Source of the DNA: an uncultured Prevotella sp.
GTDB lineage: Bacteria; Bacteroidota; Bacteroidia; Bacteroidales; Bacteroidaceae
Direction: 5' to 3'
DNA length: 10,141 nucleotides
Assembly (NCBI GenBank): GCA_900556795.1
Contig: USQD01000055.1
Coordinates: 1 to 10,141, forward strand
Made by a program: the position numbers and the translations under genes. The notes under the pieces are model-generated. The model did not search any database and had not been told where the DNA came from. It saw only the letters and a program-made list of their open reading frames with translations. Positions 1 through 6,834 of the stretch are shown here, piece by piece. Positions within the stretch are counted from its first letter, which is position 1. Each line of letters starts with the position of its first letter.

Positions 1-1359
1 ACACGTAGCATTGAAAATGATTATGCATTGTTCACAAACAATGTGAACAATCCTATTACTCCTCGTACATTCAAGGGCAAGGCTTTTGCACCTGTTATCC
101 CTTCTTTCCAGTATGCTTATAATAAAGGTAGATGGTCTCTCCAGGCTGGCTTCGCCCTCACCGGTGGTGGCGGTAAGTGTACTTTTGATAATGGATTGGG
201 CTCTTTCGAGAAGATTGTTGCTGAGACTGCTATTGCAGCTTGCCAGCTGGCTGGTGCCGTAGACCAGGTTGCTTCACAATATGGCGTACCTGCAGTTTTC
301 TCTAGCGATAAGTATTTTGGTAAGGAAGGCAAGTATAGCTACAATAGTTATATGCACGGTCGTCAGTACTACTATGGTCTCTCTTTAGGTGCAGCCTACA
401 AGATAAACGAGCACCTCAGTGCATACGCTGGTGTACGTGGCGTCTATGCTTCAACAAACTACTATGGATATGTAGAAGATATCAAGGTAGGCAATATGCC
501 TCTCTATATGGTACTCGACCCTACCAAGGAAAAGGCTGCCAACATTGAGTTGAGCTGTGACCAGAGCGGTTTGGGATTCACTCCTATGCTCGGTATCGAC
601 TTCAAGACTGGCAAATGGAACTTTGCTGCCAAATATGAATTCAAGACCCGCATTCGTTTGAAAAATAAGTCAGTAAACCAGACACCAAGTATTGGTAACC
701 TTCCGGACAACCTCCGCAATGCCTATATCGCTGGTGGTGTGCCTGAACAGGCTGCAGATGCCATTCTGTCTAATCCTGTTATTAAGGGAGCAATGGGACA
801 GCTGAAGACTCAGTTTGATTCAAAGCTTGAGGGAGCTATCGGCGAATACGAAGATGGCAAGAAGATTGCTGGTGATATTCCTGCTTACCTCGCTGTAGGT
901 GTTGGCTATAGCCCAGTAGATGCTGTTCGAGTAAATGTTGGTTTCCACTGGTTCGACGATAAGAATGCAACATCTTATAAGAATCGCAACAAGGAATTGG
1001 ATCGAGGTACATTGGAGTATAATGCCGGAATCGAGGTAGACGTAAACAAGAAGATTACCTTGAGTACTGGCTGGCAGAATACCAACTATGGTTTGCCTGA
1101 TGAGAACCTTGACACACCAACTTCAAAAAGATACATGGACGACAAATCATTCGTTGTCGGTTCAAACTCTGTAGCTTTCGGTGGTGTTTATCACATCAAT
1201 AAGAAGATGGATTTGAACGTGGCTTATTTCCATACCTTCTATCAGCACAAGAAGACTTCAGAAAAAGTTCAGCTCACAGCACAGAAGAGCTTCAACTATA
1301 ACTCCGACTACACACGTAACAACAATGTGTTTGCTGTAGGTCTCGACATCAATTTCTAA
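1..1359 (+). CDS. OmpP1/FadL-family outer-membrane transport protein, 5' end missing
   Basis: The reading frame is open from base 1 and continues to a TAA at 1357-1359, giving 452 residues; the start and signal peptide lie outside the window. A TTG at 28 is an internal leucine codon, not a start. The sequence resembles Bacteroidales FadL/OmpP1 proteins: an early FTNNVNNPITPRTFKGKA region, a glycine-rich GGGGKCTFDNG segment, many alternating aromatic/polar stretches fitting transmembrane beta strands, and a last strand ending in phenylalanine (VFAVGLDINF), the usual barrel-assembly signal. Members form outer-membrane barrels for uptake of hydrophobic compounds; the substrate cannot be read from sequence, and some annotations call relatives hemin receptors. 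It is followed by a terminator and converges on priA. The family is well supported, the ligand is not known. Confidence 0.85.
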   Translation, partial: TRSIENDYALFTNNVNNPITPRTFKGKAFAPVIPSFQYAYNKGRWSLQAGFALTGGGGKCTFDNGLGSFEKIVAETAIAACQLAGAVDQVASQYGVPAVFSSDKYFGKEGKYSYNSYMHGRQYYYGLSLGAAYKINEHLSAYAGVRGVYASTNYYGYVEDIKVGNMPLYMVLDPTKEKAANIELSCDQSGLGFTPMLGIDFKTGKWNFAAKYEFKTRIRLKNKSVNQTPSIGNLPDNLRNAYIAGGVPEQAADAILSNPVIKGAMGQLKTQFDSKLEGAIGEYEDGKKIAGDIPAYLAVGVGYSPVDAVRVNVGFHWFDDKNATSYKNRNKELDRGTLEYNAGIEVDVNKKITLSTGWQNTNYGLPDENLDTPTSKRYMDDKSFVVGSNSVAFGGVYHINKKMDLNVAYFHTFYQHKKTSEKVQLTAQKSFNYNSDYTRNNNVFAVGLDINF

Positions 1360-1408
1360 AAAGAATTCACTTTCTTTTCAACAGAAAACACATAACTACA
1401 ATTATAAA

Positions 1409-1439
1409 GGCTATCCCGCAGAAAGCAGGATAGCCTTTT
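1409..1439. terminator. Bidirectional rho-independent terminator between the fadL-like gene and priA
   Basis: The 8-bp arms GGCTATCC and GGATAGCC (1409-1416 and 1428-1435) enclose a further GC/GC pair after one mismatch and a short A-rich loop. TTTT follows on the plus strand (1436-1439), and the minus strand leaves the hairpin through TTTATAATT. It starts 50 bases after the plus-strand stop and lies only a few bases beyond the priA stop, so one hairpin can serve both convergent genes. Confidence 0.85.
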
Positions 1440-1442
1440 CAA

Positions 1443-3716
1443 TTATAGCGGATCTACATCATAATAAATCTGCAAAGCTCCATATCTCGGGTCTTTCAAC
1501 ATCATTTTCTGGGCATACTTCAAGTATTCCCTCACCTTCATCTGGTCTATTCCATTCTCTAGCTTAAGGACTATCTTACGGATATTCATGGTCTTCACCC
1601 TAGCTACGGCTGGTTTATCCGGTCCCAGCACACGCTCGCCAAACCATCCACGCAAAGTTTTACCAAGTTCAAAACTAGCCTGCTGACATACCTTTTCTTG
1701 CTTATGTTTCAGGAATACGTTGATTAGATGGAAGAACGGTGGATAATGAAACATCTTTCTCTCCTCCAGTATTCCCTTGAACAAACCCTCATAGTCGTTA
1801 TGCACCACCTGTCCTATAACTGGCAAGGAAGGATTCTTGGTTTGCAGGATTACCAGTCCACGCTTCCCCTTTCTTCCTGCTCTTCCACTTACCTGTACCA
1901 TCATCATAAAAGCATGTTCATAAGCACGGAAATCCGGATAGTTGAGCATGGAGTCTGCATTCAGGATACCTACCACACTTACTTTGTCAAAATCCAACCC
2001 CTTTGAAATCATCTGCGTACCTATCAGTAGATTAGTCTTTCCTGATGAAAACTCTGCAATAAGTCGTTCATAGGCATTACGGGTACGAGTGGTATCCAGG
2101 TCCATACGGGCGATACGGGCTTCGGGGAAGATTTCTGCTATTTGGTCTTCAATGCGTTCCGTTCCGATACCTCTTCCCATCAGTTCTGTACTTCCACAGT
2201 TTGGACATTCCGTTGGTACAGGATAGGTGTAACCGCAATAATGACAGGTCAGGAGATTGATACTCTTATGCAACGTAAGCGATACGTCACAGTTCTTGCA
2301 TTTTGGTACCCATCCGCACACCTTACATTCTATCATCGGAGCAAATCCCCTTCGGTTTTGAAAGAGGATGGCCTGCTCTCCATTCTTCAATGCCTGTCTT
2401 ACTGCCGCCAGGAGTTGTGGAGAATAAGCGCCTGTCATCATCTTGCGATGACGCAGGTCTTTCACATCCACCACCTGTATCTCCGGCAGTTGGATATCCT
2501 TATATCTTGTCTTCAGTTCTACCAGTCCGTATTTTCCCTGCTGTGCATTATAATAGCTCTCCATCGAAGGAGTAGCTGTTCCCAACAATACCTTTGCATC
2601 AGTATACATATTAGCCAACATAATAGCTGCGCTGCGGGCATGATAGCGGGGCGCTGGATCTTGCTGCTTGAAGGAGGTTTCGTGTTCCTCATCGATAATA
2701 ACGAGTCCCAGTTTTCGGAAAGGCAGGAAGACGGCACTTCTCGCTCCCAAAATCACGTCATAAGGCTGGTCTGACAACTGCTTTTGCCAGATTTCAACAC
2801 GTTCAGCATCGCTGTATTTAGAGTGATAGATACCCAGACGGTCACCGAAAACCTTATGCAATCGTTCCATAATCTGTACGGTCAGGGCAATTTCCGGCAG
2901 GAGATAAAGCACCTGTTTGTGCTCTTCGATAGCTTTTCTGATGAGATGGATATAGATTTCCGTCTTTCCACTGGAAGTGACACCATGCAGAAGAACCACG
3001 TTTTTCTTCATCATCTGCATCAGTATCTGATTGTAGGCATCCTGCTGCGCTATGGATAAAGGCTTGATCAAATCCAGATGCGACTCACCCGAAGTATTCA
3101 ATCTGCCCACTTCCAACTCGTAAGTAAAGAGGATACCACGATCGATAAGCGCCTTCACAACAGCCGCTGTACAGTGGGCTTCGTTCATCAGCTCTTCCTT
3201 GGTTACTTTCTTGATGCCTGCCCGTGGTGTATCTCCCTCCAGACTATCCCAATGAGAAAGAGTGAGGAAGGTGGTAAGAGCCTTCGACTGCTTCAATGCA
3301 CGCTGTACCATATTGAGTGCCACATGCAGCGCCTGCTCATTCCGGAATCCACTTGCCAGCTCCACATAGAGTTCCATCTTTGGCTTGAATTTCTCGGTAG
3401 ATTTCATTCCCGAAGGCATGGCAGCATTAAATACATCTCCCAGTGAAGACATATAGTAACTGCTGATCCATTGCCAAAGCCGATATTGCTGCGGCAGAAG
3501 GGAAGGATTTTCATCCAGTACTGCATCTATCGGCTTGCAGGCAAAGTCGGGCTTCTCGGAATGAACATCCGCAACCATGGCGATATACTTCTTGCTTTTG
3601 CCTAATGGCACCAGCACTCTCATACCGGGCACAACCTTCTCTTCCATCCCTGCAGGGATAGAATAAGTAAAGGTTCCGTCGAGCGGAAGAGGCAATATCA
3701 CATTTACGTATCTCAT
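1443..3716 (-). CDS. priA: Primosomal protein N' (PriA), replication-restart helicase
   Basis: PriA is a superfamily 2 DNA helicase that recognises stalled forks and D-loops and reloads the replicative helicase. With the start at ATG 3716 it has 757 residues. The N-terminal DNA-binding region (YVNVILPLPLDGTFTYSIP) is typical of the family. Helicase motifs follow in order: Walker A GVTSSGKT at about 245-252, Walker B DEEH at 342-345, and LLGTATPS near 378-385. Eight zinc-binding cysteines form four CxxC pairs at about 464/467, 473/476, 491/494 and 504/507. The GTQMISKGLDF and QVSGRAGR motifs of the second RecA lobe are intact. An in-frame GTG at 3749 would add 11 residues, but the ATG gives the normal family N-terminus. 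It has its own -7 promoter element, so it is probably independent of the por operon. It looks complete and functional. Confidence 0.97.
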   Translation of the reverse strand: MRYVNVILPLPLDGTFTYSIPAGMEEKVVPGMRVLVPLGKSKKYIAMVADVHSEKPDFACKPIDAVLDENPSLLPQQYRLWQWISSYYMSSLGDVFNAAMPSGMKSTEKFKPKMELYVELASGFRNEQALHVALNMVQRALKQSKALTTFLTLSHWDSLEGDTPRAGIKKVTKEELMNEAHCTAAVVKALIDRGILFTYELEVGRLNTSGESHLDLIKPLSIAQQDAYNQILMQMMKKNVVLLHGVTSSGKTEIYIHLIRKAIEEHKQVLYLLPEIALTVQIMERLHKVFGDRLGIYHSKYSDAERVEIWQKQLSDQPYDVILGARSAVFLPFRKLGLVIIDEEHETSFKQQDPAPRYHARSAAIMLANMYTDAKVLLGTATPSMESYYNAQQGKYGLVELKTRYKDIQLPEIQVVDVKDLRHRKMMTGAYSPQLLAAVRQALKNGEQAILFQNRRGFAPMIECKVCGWVPKCKNCDVSLTLHKSINLLTCHYCGYTYPVPTECPNCGSTELMGRGIGTERIEDQIAEIFPEARIARMDLDTTRTRNAYERLIAEFSSGKTNLLIGTQMISKGLDFDKVSVVGILNADSMLNYPDFRAYEHAFMMMVQVSGRAGRKGKRGLVILQTKNPSLPVIGQVVHNDYEGLFKGILEERKMFHYPPFFHLINVFLKHKQEKVCQQASFELGKTLRGWFGERVLGPDKPAVARVKTMNIRKIVLKLENGIDQMKVREYLKYAQKMMLKDPRYGALQIYYDVDPL

Positions 3717-3768
3717 ATCTTTATCTTCTGAAACTACCGGATGCTCCACATTTGAGACATTCGTTTTG

Positions 3769-3776
3769 CAAAGATA
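3769..3776 (-). promoter_or_regulatory. Bacteroidetes -7 promoter element upstream of priA
   Basis: The minus strand reads TATCTTTG, a perfect match to the TAnnTTTG -7 element used by the Bacteroidetes primary sigma factor. It lies about 50 bases before the priA ATG at 3716. The expected -33 TTTG is not evident: that position falls inside the preceding terminator hairpin. A GTG at 3749 would leave a leader of only about a dozen bases, which also favours the ATG at 3716. Confidence 0.7.
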
Positions 3777-3778
3777 GC

Positions 3779-3814
3779 AAAAAAAAAGCAGATATCCATC
3801 ATCGGATACCTGCT
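3779..3814 (-). terminator. Terminator of the por operon
   Basis: On the minus strand AGCAG..CTGCT and TATCC..GGATA arms form two 5-bp stems separated by one A/C mismatch, with a 6-base loop (stem 3787-3814). An uninterrupted T-run follows at 3779-3787. It lies 41 bases after the stop of the PorT-family gene at 3856 and is the first terminator-like structure downstream of porP, so it probably ends the whole por transcript. The priA -7 element begins two bases beyond the T-run. Confidence 0.85.
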
Positions 3815-3855
3815 TTTAAATATTTTAATAGGTATAGACCTCTTCCTGTCTTTGG

Positions 3856-4491
3856 TTAGAACCAGTAACCCAAGGCAATCTGCCAGGAATTGTTGCGACT
3901 CTTGTCCTTGCCTGCATTAGCAGCTGCATCAAGTGCTTTAGAAAGACTGGCATCAGCAGACTTGCCGCAAGCGATGTTGTAGTTTGCTGAAACCTGAAGA
4001 TGATTCAACAAGGTTACACCAGCACCTACGTTTACACTGAAGTTAGACTTCTTCAAAGAATAGCTGCTTGATTCATTCCACTTGAAGTTTTTGTCTCCAA
4101 CATTGATACCCCACTGTGGACCAGCAAAAAGGAATAAATTAGCCAAACTGCTCAATCCAAAACCATAGCGCACATTCACAGGAATGTTAATAGACTGCTG
4201 CTTCACGTTAACCTTACCAAGTTCACCTTCTCCACTGGCATACTGAACATCAGCCTCCTTCTGGTCATACAAAGCTGCAGCATCGAAACTCAAGCCAACA
4301 ACAGGCACAGTAACCTTCACCATAGGACCAACAAAGAAACCAGTCTTATTGGAAGCATCGAATACCTCCTCACTAAATGACATGTTTGTCACATTCAAAC
4401 CGCCCTTCAAACCGAACTTTATCTGGGCATTGGCATTTGTAGCCAACAGCATAGCAGCTACAAAGAATACAATTGATAATACCTTTTTCAT
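3856..4491 (-). CDS. PorT-family outer-membrane beta-barrel protein (OMP_b-brl_2 type)
   Basis: This 211-residue protein starts with a clear Sec signal peptide (MKKVLSIVFFVAAMLLATNANA, likely cleaved before Gln23). It continues with IKFGLKGGLNVTNM, the usual first strand of small Bacteroidota barrels of the PorT/OMP_b-brl_2 class. Alternating strands and glycine-rich turns (LFLFAGPQWGINVG, FSVNVGAGVTLL) follow, and it ends WQIALGYWF, an aromatic barrel terminus. About eight strands would fit the size. The start is an ATG 52 bases after the porN stop, with no -7 element or terminator between, so it is probably the last gene of the por operon. Family similarity to PorT does not make it the T9SS component PorT: the class is large and mostly uncharacterised. 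The role is unknown; a T9SS accessory function is inferred only from position. Confidence 0.85.
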   Translation of the reverse strand: MKKVLSIVFFVAAMLLATNANAQIKFGLKGGLNVTNMSFSEEVFDASNKTGFFVGPMVKVTVPVVGLSFDAAALYDQKEADVQYASGEGELGKVNVKQQSINIPVNVRYGFGLSSLANLFLFAGPQWGINVGDKNFKWNESSSYSLKKSNFSVNVGAGVTLLNHLQVSANYNIACGKSADASLSKALDAAANAGKDKSRNNSWQIALGYWF

Positions 4492-4543
4492 TTCTCTTTA
4501 TTTATTCTGTTAATAAAACCATTCAGTAAACGTTCCCCATCTT

Positions 4544-5602
4544 TTAATGGCGTTCACGACGAACTGTTACACGCGCAGAACCATTGGAAGAAGAGGAACT
4601 ACTCTTCGGTCGGCGTGTCTTGACAGAAGCTGACTTGGAAGCTCTCACAGAAGAACTGCCACCAGCTCTACGGTTCTTCACCTTAGCCTTTCCCTTCACC
4701 GCATTGGCTGCATTGGCAATGCTGTCGAGTGAATCCTTCTTGGCCTGATCGCCCCATACATTCTTTTCGAAAGTAGCCAATTCAGCTTCTATGCGCCTCT
4801 GTTCCTTTGCCATTGCAGAATCATTAGGACAATATTGCGCCAAAGTCTTACCCAACATATTATTGGTTTTGTAGATTTTTCCCTTGTATTGAGTACGTAC
4901 AAAATAATCATCCACACTCATCACAGCAGCATTGTTCAGATTACTGGTCATCAACTGCTGCTTGGTAAGGAAAGGAGCCAAGTCATCATATTTTACCCAA
5001 AAAAGCGGATACTTCGTACCCCCATCTCCGAAATCATCTTCACGGGTCATGATAGGACAAAGCGCCAATACCTTGGTATGGAAAGTAGCCGAACGCTGGT
5101 CGTAATAAGTAGACTCCTTGATATAGTAAGCTTTCACCTCTGCAGAAGGAATATCACTGTTATCCAACTTGATTCTGCCGTTATTCTGCTTTTCATAATA
5201 GATATGATAGTTGTCCAGGAAGGCCAATGGCTGTACACGGTCGGCAGCAGCAAAACTCTCATTTCCATCCATACGATACTGATAGACGTTAATTTTGCCA
5301 GTCATCATCAGTCTGAATATAGATGTAAAGAGATTCATCTGGTTACCAATTGGCTCTACCGGATAATACAATCCTGCATTGGCATCCTCATTGAGATCCA
5401 ACTCACGGTAGATATCTCTTCTCCATACCACATCCTCATCCATTGGGGCTGCAGTAGGAAAGGAAATCTGCGCACGGGTAGTCATGTTGTTGGCATTAGA
5501 CTGCTGAGCCTTCTGCTGTGCCTGCTGTCTGCGAGCCTGAGGCTGAGCTATAATACCCTGCGTCATTCCCAAGAGCATGATTATGAATAATATCTTTTTC
5601 AT
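4544..5602 (-). CDS. porN: PorN/GldN, periplasmic ring component of type IX secretion
   Basis: PorN pairs with the lipoprotein PorK to build the large periplasmic ring under the outer membrane. From ATG 5602 the protein has 352 residues and a signal peptide ending near IIAQ. Residues about 20-45 are rich in Gln, Ala and Asn. The GldN core follows: DEDVVWRRDIYRELDL, YYPVEPIGNQMNLF, YQYRMDGNESF, HIYYEKQNNG, DNSDIPSAEVKAYYIKE, SATFHTKVLALCP and MTSNLNNAAVMSVDDYF. The core ends near residue 300 and is followed by a basic Ser-rich tail (about 303-352: 16 Lys/Arg, 13 Ser, one acidic residue). A TTG at 5641 could extend the frame by 13 residues but would put a polar stretch before the signal peptide and read through the 14-base repeats, so the ATG is preferred. 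Its ATG overlaps the second repeat copy. Confidence 0.95.
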   Translation of the reverse strand: MKKILFIIMLLGMTQGIIAQPQARRQQAQQKAQQSNANNMTTRAQISFPTAAPMDEDVVWRRDIYRELDLNEDANAGLYYPVEPIGNQMNLFTSIFRLMMTGKINVYQYRMDGNESFAAADRVQPLAFLDNYHIYYEKQNNGRIKLDNSDIPSAEVKAYYIKESTYYDQRSATFHTKVLALCPIMTREDDFGDGGTKYPLFWVKYDDLAPFLTKQQLMTSNLNNAAVMSVDDYFVRTQYKGKIYKTNNMLGKTLAQYCPNDSAMAKEQRRIEAELATFEKNVWGDQAKKDSLDSIANAANAVKGKAKVKNRRAGGSSSVRASKSASVKTRRPKSSSSSSNGSARVTVRRERH

Positions 5603-5629
5603 TACTTTGAACTTTTTACTTTGAACTTT
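5602..5629 (-). repeat. Two tandem 14-base repeats abutting the porN start codon
   Basis: AAAGTTCAAAGTAA occurs twice back to back on the minus strand. The last A of the second copy is the A of the porN ATG (TAATG). Each copy is two related 7-mers, so the block has a 7-base period matching the heptads at 5682-5695 and 6821-6834. Confidence 0.9.
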
Positions 5630-5660
5630 ATGATTAGCCAAGCATTTGAATTGGCTTTCC

Positions 5661-5673
5661 TTCGGCCGCCGAA
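5661..5673 (-). other. GC-rich palindrome in the porM-porN intergenic gap
   Basis: TTCGGCGGCCGAA is symmetric about its central base and can form a 5-bp stem with a 3-base loop in the transcript. It has no T-run, so it is not a terminator. It is a GC island in an otherwise AT-rich gap of 92 bases. An mRNA processing or stability role is possible but unsupported. Confidence 0.45.
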
Positions 5674-5681
5674 CGCTGTTT

Positions 5682-5695
5682 CTTCACTCTTCACT
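5682..5695 (-). repeat. Heptad repeat AGTGAAG x2 at the porM stop codon
   Basis: Two perfect tandem copies of AGTGAAG on the minus strand begin at the last base of the porM TAA stop (5695-5697). A near-identical pair lies at the porL stop (6821-6834). Confidence 0.85.
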
Positions 5696-6783
5696 TACCT
5701 AACGATAACTTCCATTGCTGCCGGCAGGTTTCGGGTAATTCCGTCAGGACCTACAGCCTTGATATGAGAAATATAGAAGCGTCGGTTTCTTGACAGTTTT
5801 CTGAACTCTTCTCTCTGTCGGTCAGAGAAGTTGGAACCGGCTGAAGCCAGCGGGATAGCATTTCCCATATTGTCAAAGAAAACGGTCTCGAAGCCCAACA
5901 CCTTGAATGGAATATCGAGAAGTCCGTCATCAATGGCAGCATGAATGGTTGTTGCACCCATCAGAGCACCTTTCGATAGGGCACCACCTTTGAATCTATC
6001 TGTTCCCATCGCAATATAGGCGGTTGGATCAGGAAGTTTTCTTACATGGAAAACGAATGGAGGCAGACTTCTCACCTGTCCCTTATCGCGGGCTGTCACA
6101 TGGATGGTAACATCCTTACCCACCGCTGAAGGTGTAGCCACGAAATGACCATTGCCCTTAGCTACGAAAGAACCGCCTGTCATGGTTGCAGAAATGGCAT
6201 TTACCGGAACACCAGGAACACTGATACTGATTGGATTGGCATAGCCTGCATAGAGCACATTCATCAGGTCGGCAGCAACGGTAGCTGTATTAGGAACTGG
6301 CAATACGGTATATTTCTGAACGAAATTGCGTCGCATCATCTCGCCGTTCTTGCCTTTCATCAGGATATAACCGCCAAACTGATGTTCACCTACACCAGCA
6401 GCCACAAAACTGTATCTGCCATTCTCGGCATTCAGCCTACTACCATTCACATAGATTTCCGGGCGCTGCGTACTGTCTATCGCAGCCATCACCACATGCG
6501 AATTAAAGCGTTCACCGGCATAGAGTGTTGTTCTTTCTGGAATAACGAACGCATCGAGTTCATTCACATTCAGTTCTACAAGATCTATCTTTTTCTTCTC
6601 CTCATCCGATTTCTTCCCTGCATCATCGGCAAGACTTTTCTTGATTTTCTCGACAACAGACTTGCCTTTGACGCCAAATTCTTCATCCGTAGGAGTATTC
6701 AGCGCCAACATAGCCATCAGGATGACATACATCAGGTTAATCATCTTCTGGCGAGGCGAAACCGGTCTTTTCTTGATTGCCAT
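5695..6783 (-). CDS. porM: PorM/GldM, short form lacking domain D1 (T9SS motor rotor)
   Basis: PorM/GldM is the single-helix rotor protein that runs through the PorL stator ring and spans the periplasm to the PorKN ring. The protein has 362 residues against about 510-520 in characterised homologues. The N-terminal PRQKMINLMYVILMAMLALN (residues 10-29) contains the single membrane helix and Arg11, equivalent to the motor Arg9 of Flavobacterium johnsoniae GldM. Normally about 190 residues of helical D1 follow. Here only a charged linker (about 31-70, many Lys/Asp/Glu) leads to a D2-like start (DAFVIPERTTLYAGERF). The remaining length fits D2 (about 75-165), D3 (about 166-252, ending PPFVFHVRKLPDP) and D4 (about 253-362). 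The frame is continuous from ATG 6783, with no sign of frameshift or remnant D1 sequence, so it looks like a genuine short form. It lies between porL and porN. Confidence 0.93.
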   Translation of the reverse strand: MAIKKRPVSPRQKMINLMYVILMAMLALNTPTDEEFGVKGKSVVEKIKKSLADDAGKKSDEEKKKIDLVELNVNELDAFVIPERTTLYAGERFNSHVVMAAIDSTQRPEIYVNGSRLNAENGRYSFVAAGVGEHQFGGYILMKGKNGEMMRRNFVQKYTVLPVPNTATVAADLMNVLYAGYANPISISVPGVPVNAISATMTGGSFVAKGNGHFVATPSAVGKDVTIHVTARDKGQVRSLPPFVFHVRKLPDPTAYIAMGTDRFKGGALSKGALMGATTIHAAIDDGLLDIPFKVLGFETVFFDNMGNAIPLASAGSNFSDRQREEFRKLSRNRRFYISHIKAVGPDGITRNLPAAMEVIVR

Positions 6784-6820
6784 GGATATAAATTTGCTTG
6801 ATTCTATTTATTTTCTTCGT

Positions 6821-6834
6821 CTTTACTCTTCACT
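6821..6834 (-). repeat. Heptad repeat AGTGAAG/AGTAAAG across the porL stop codon
   Basis: Minus-strand AGTGAAG AGTAAAG encodes the last residues of PorL (Ser-Glu-Glu), contains its TAA (6823-6825), and differs at one base from the pair at the porM stop. Confidence 0.8.

Noticed and set aside
2142..2774. Plus-strand open frame of 210 codons opposite priA
   Set aside because: It runs antisense through the PriA helicase and zinc-binding regions, with no recognisable motif; a shadow frame.
3781..3787. Homopolymer A tract as a phase-variation site
   Set aside because: It is the T-run of a terminator on the minus strand and outside any coding frame.
4835..5590. Plus-strand open frame of 251 codons opposite porN
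   Set aside because: It lies wholly antisense to porN, whose family match is clear; the translation is rich in His/Ile/Ser/Leu with no domain and looks like a codon-bias shadow.
5603..5641. TTG-initiated N-terminal extension of PorN
   Set aside because: It would place 13 polar residues ahead of a normal signal peptide and translate the tandem repeat; ATG 5602 gives a proper secreted protein.
5695..6783. porM as a pseudogene or frameshifted gene
   Set aside because: The frame is uninterrupted, both ends match the family, and no D1 remnants were noticed in other frames of the flanking sequence; a true short form fits better.
6145..6801. Plus-strand open frame of 218 codons opposite porM
   Set aside because: It is antisense to the well-supported short PorM, with His/Ile-rich nonsense composition. 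It is also not a hidden D1 domain, being on the wrong strand.
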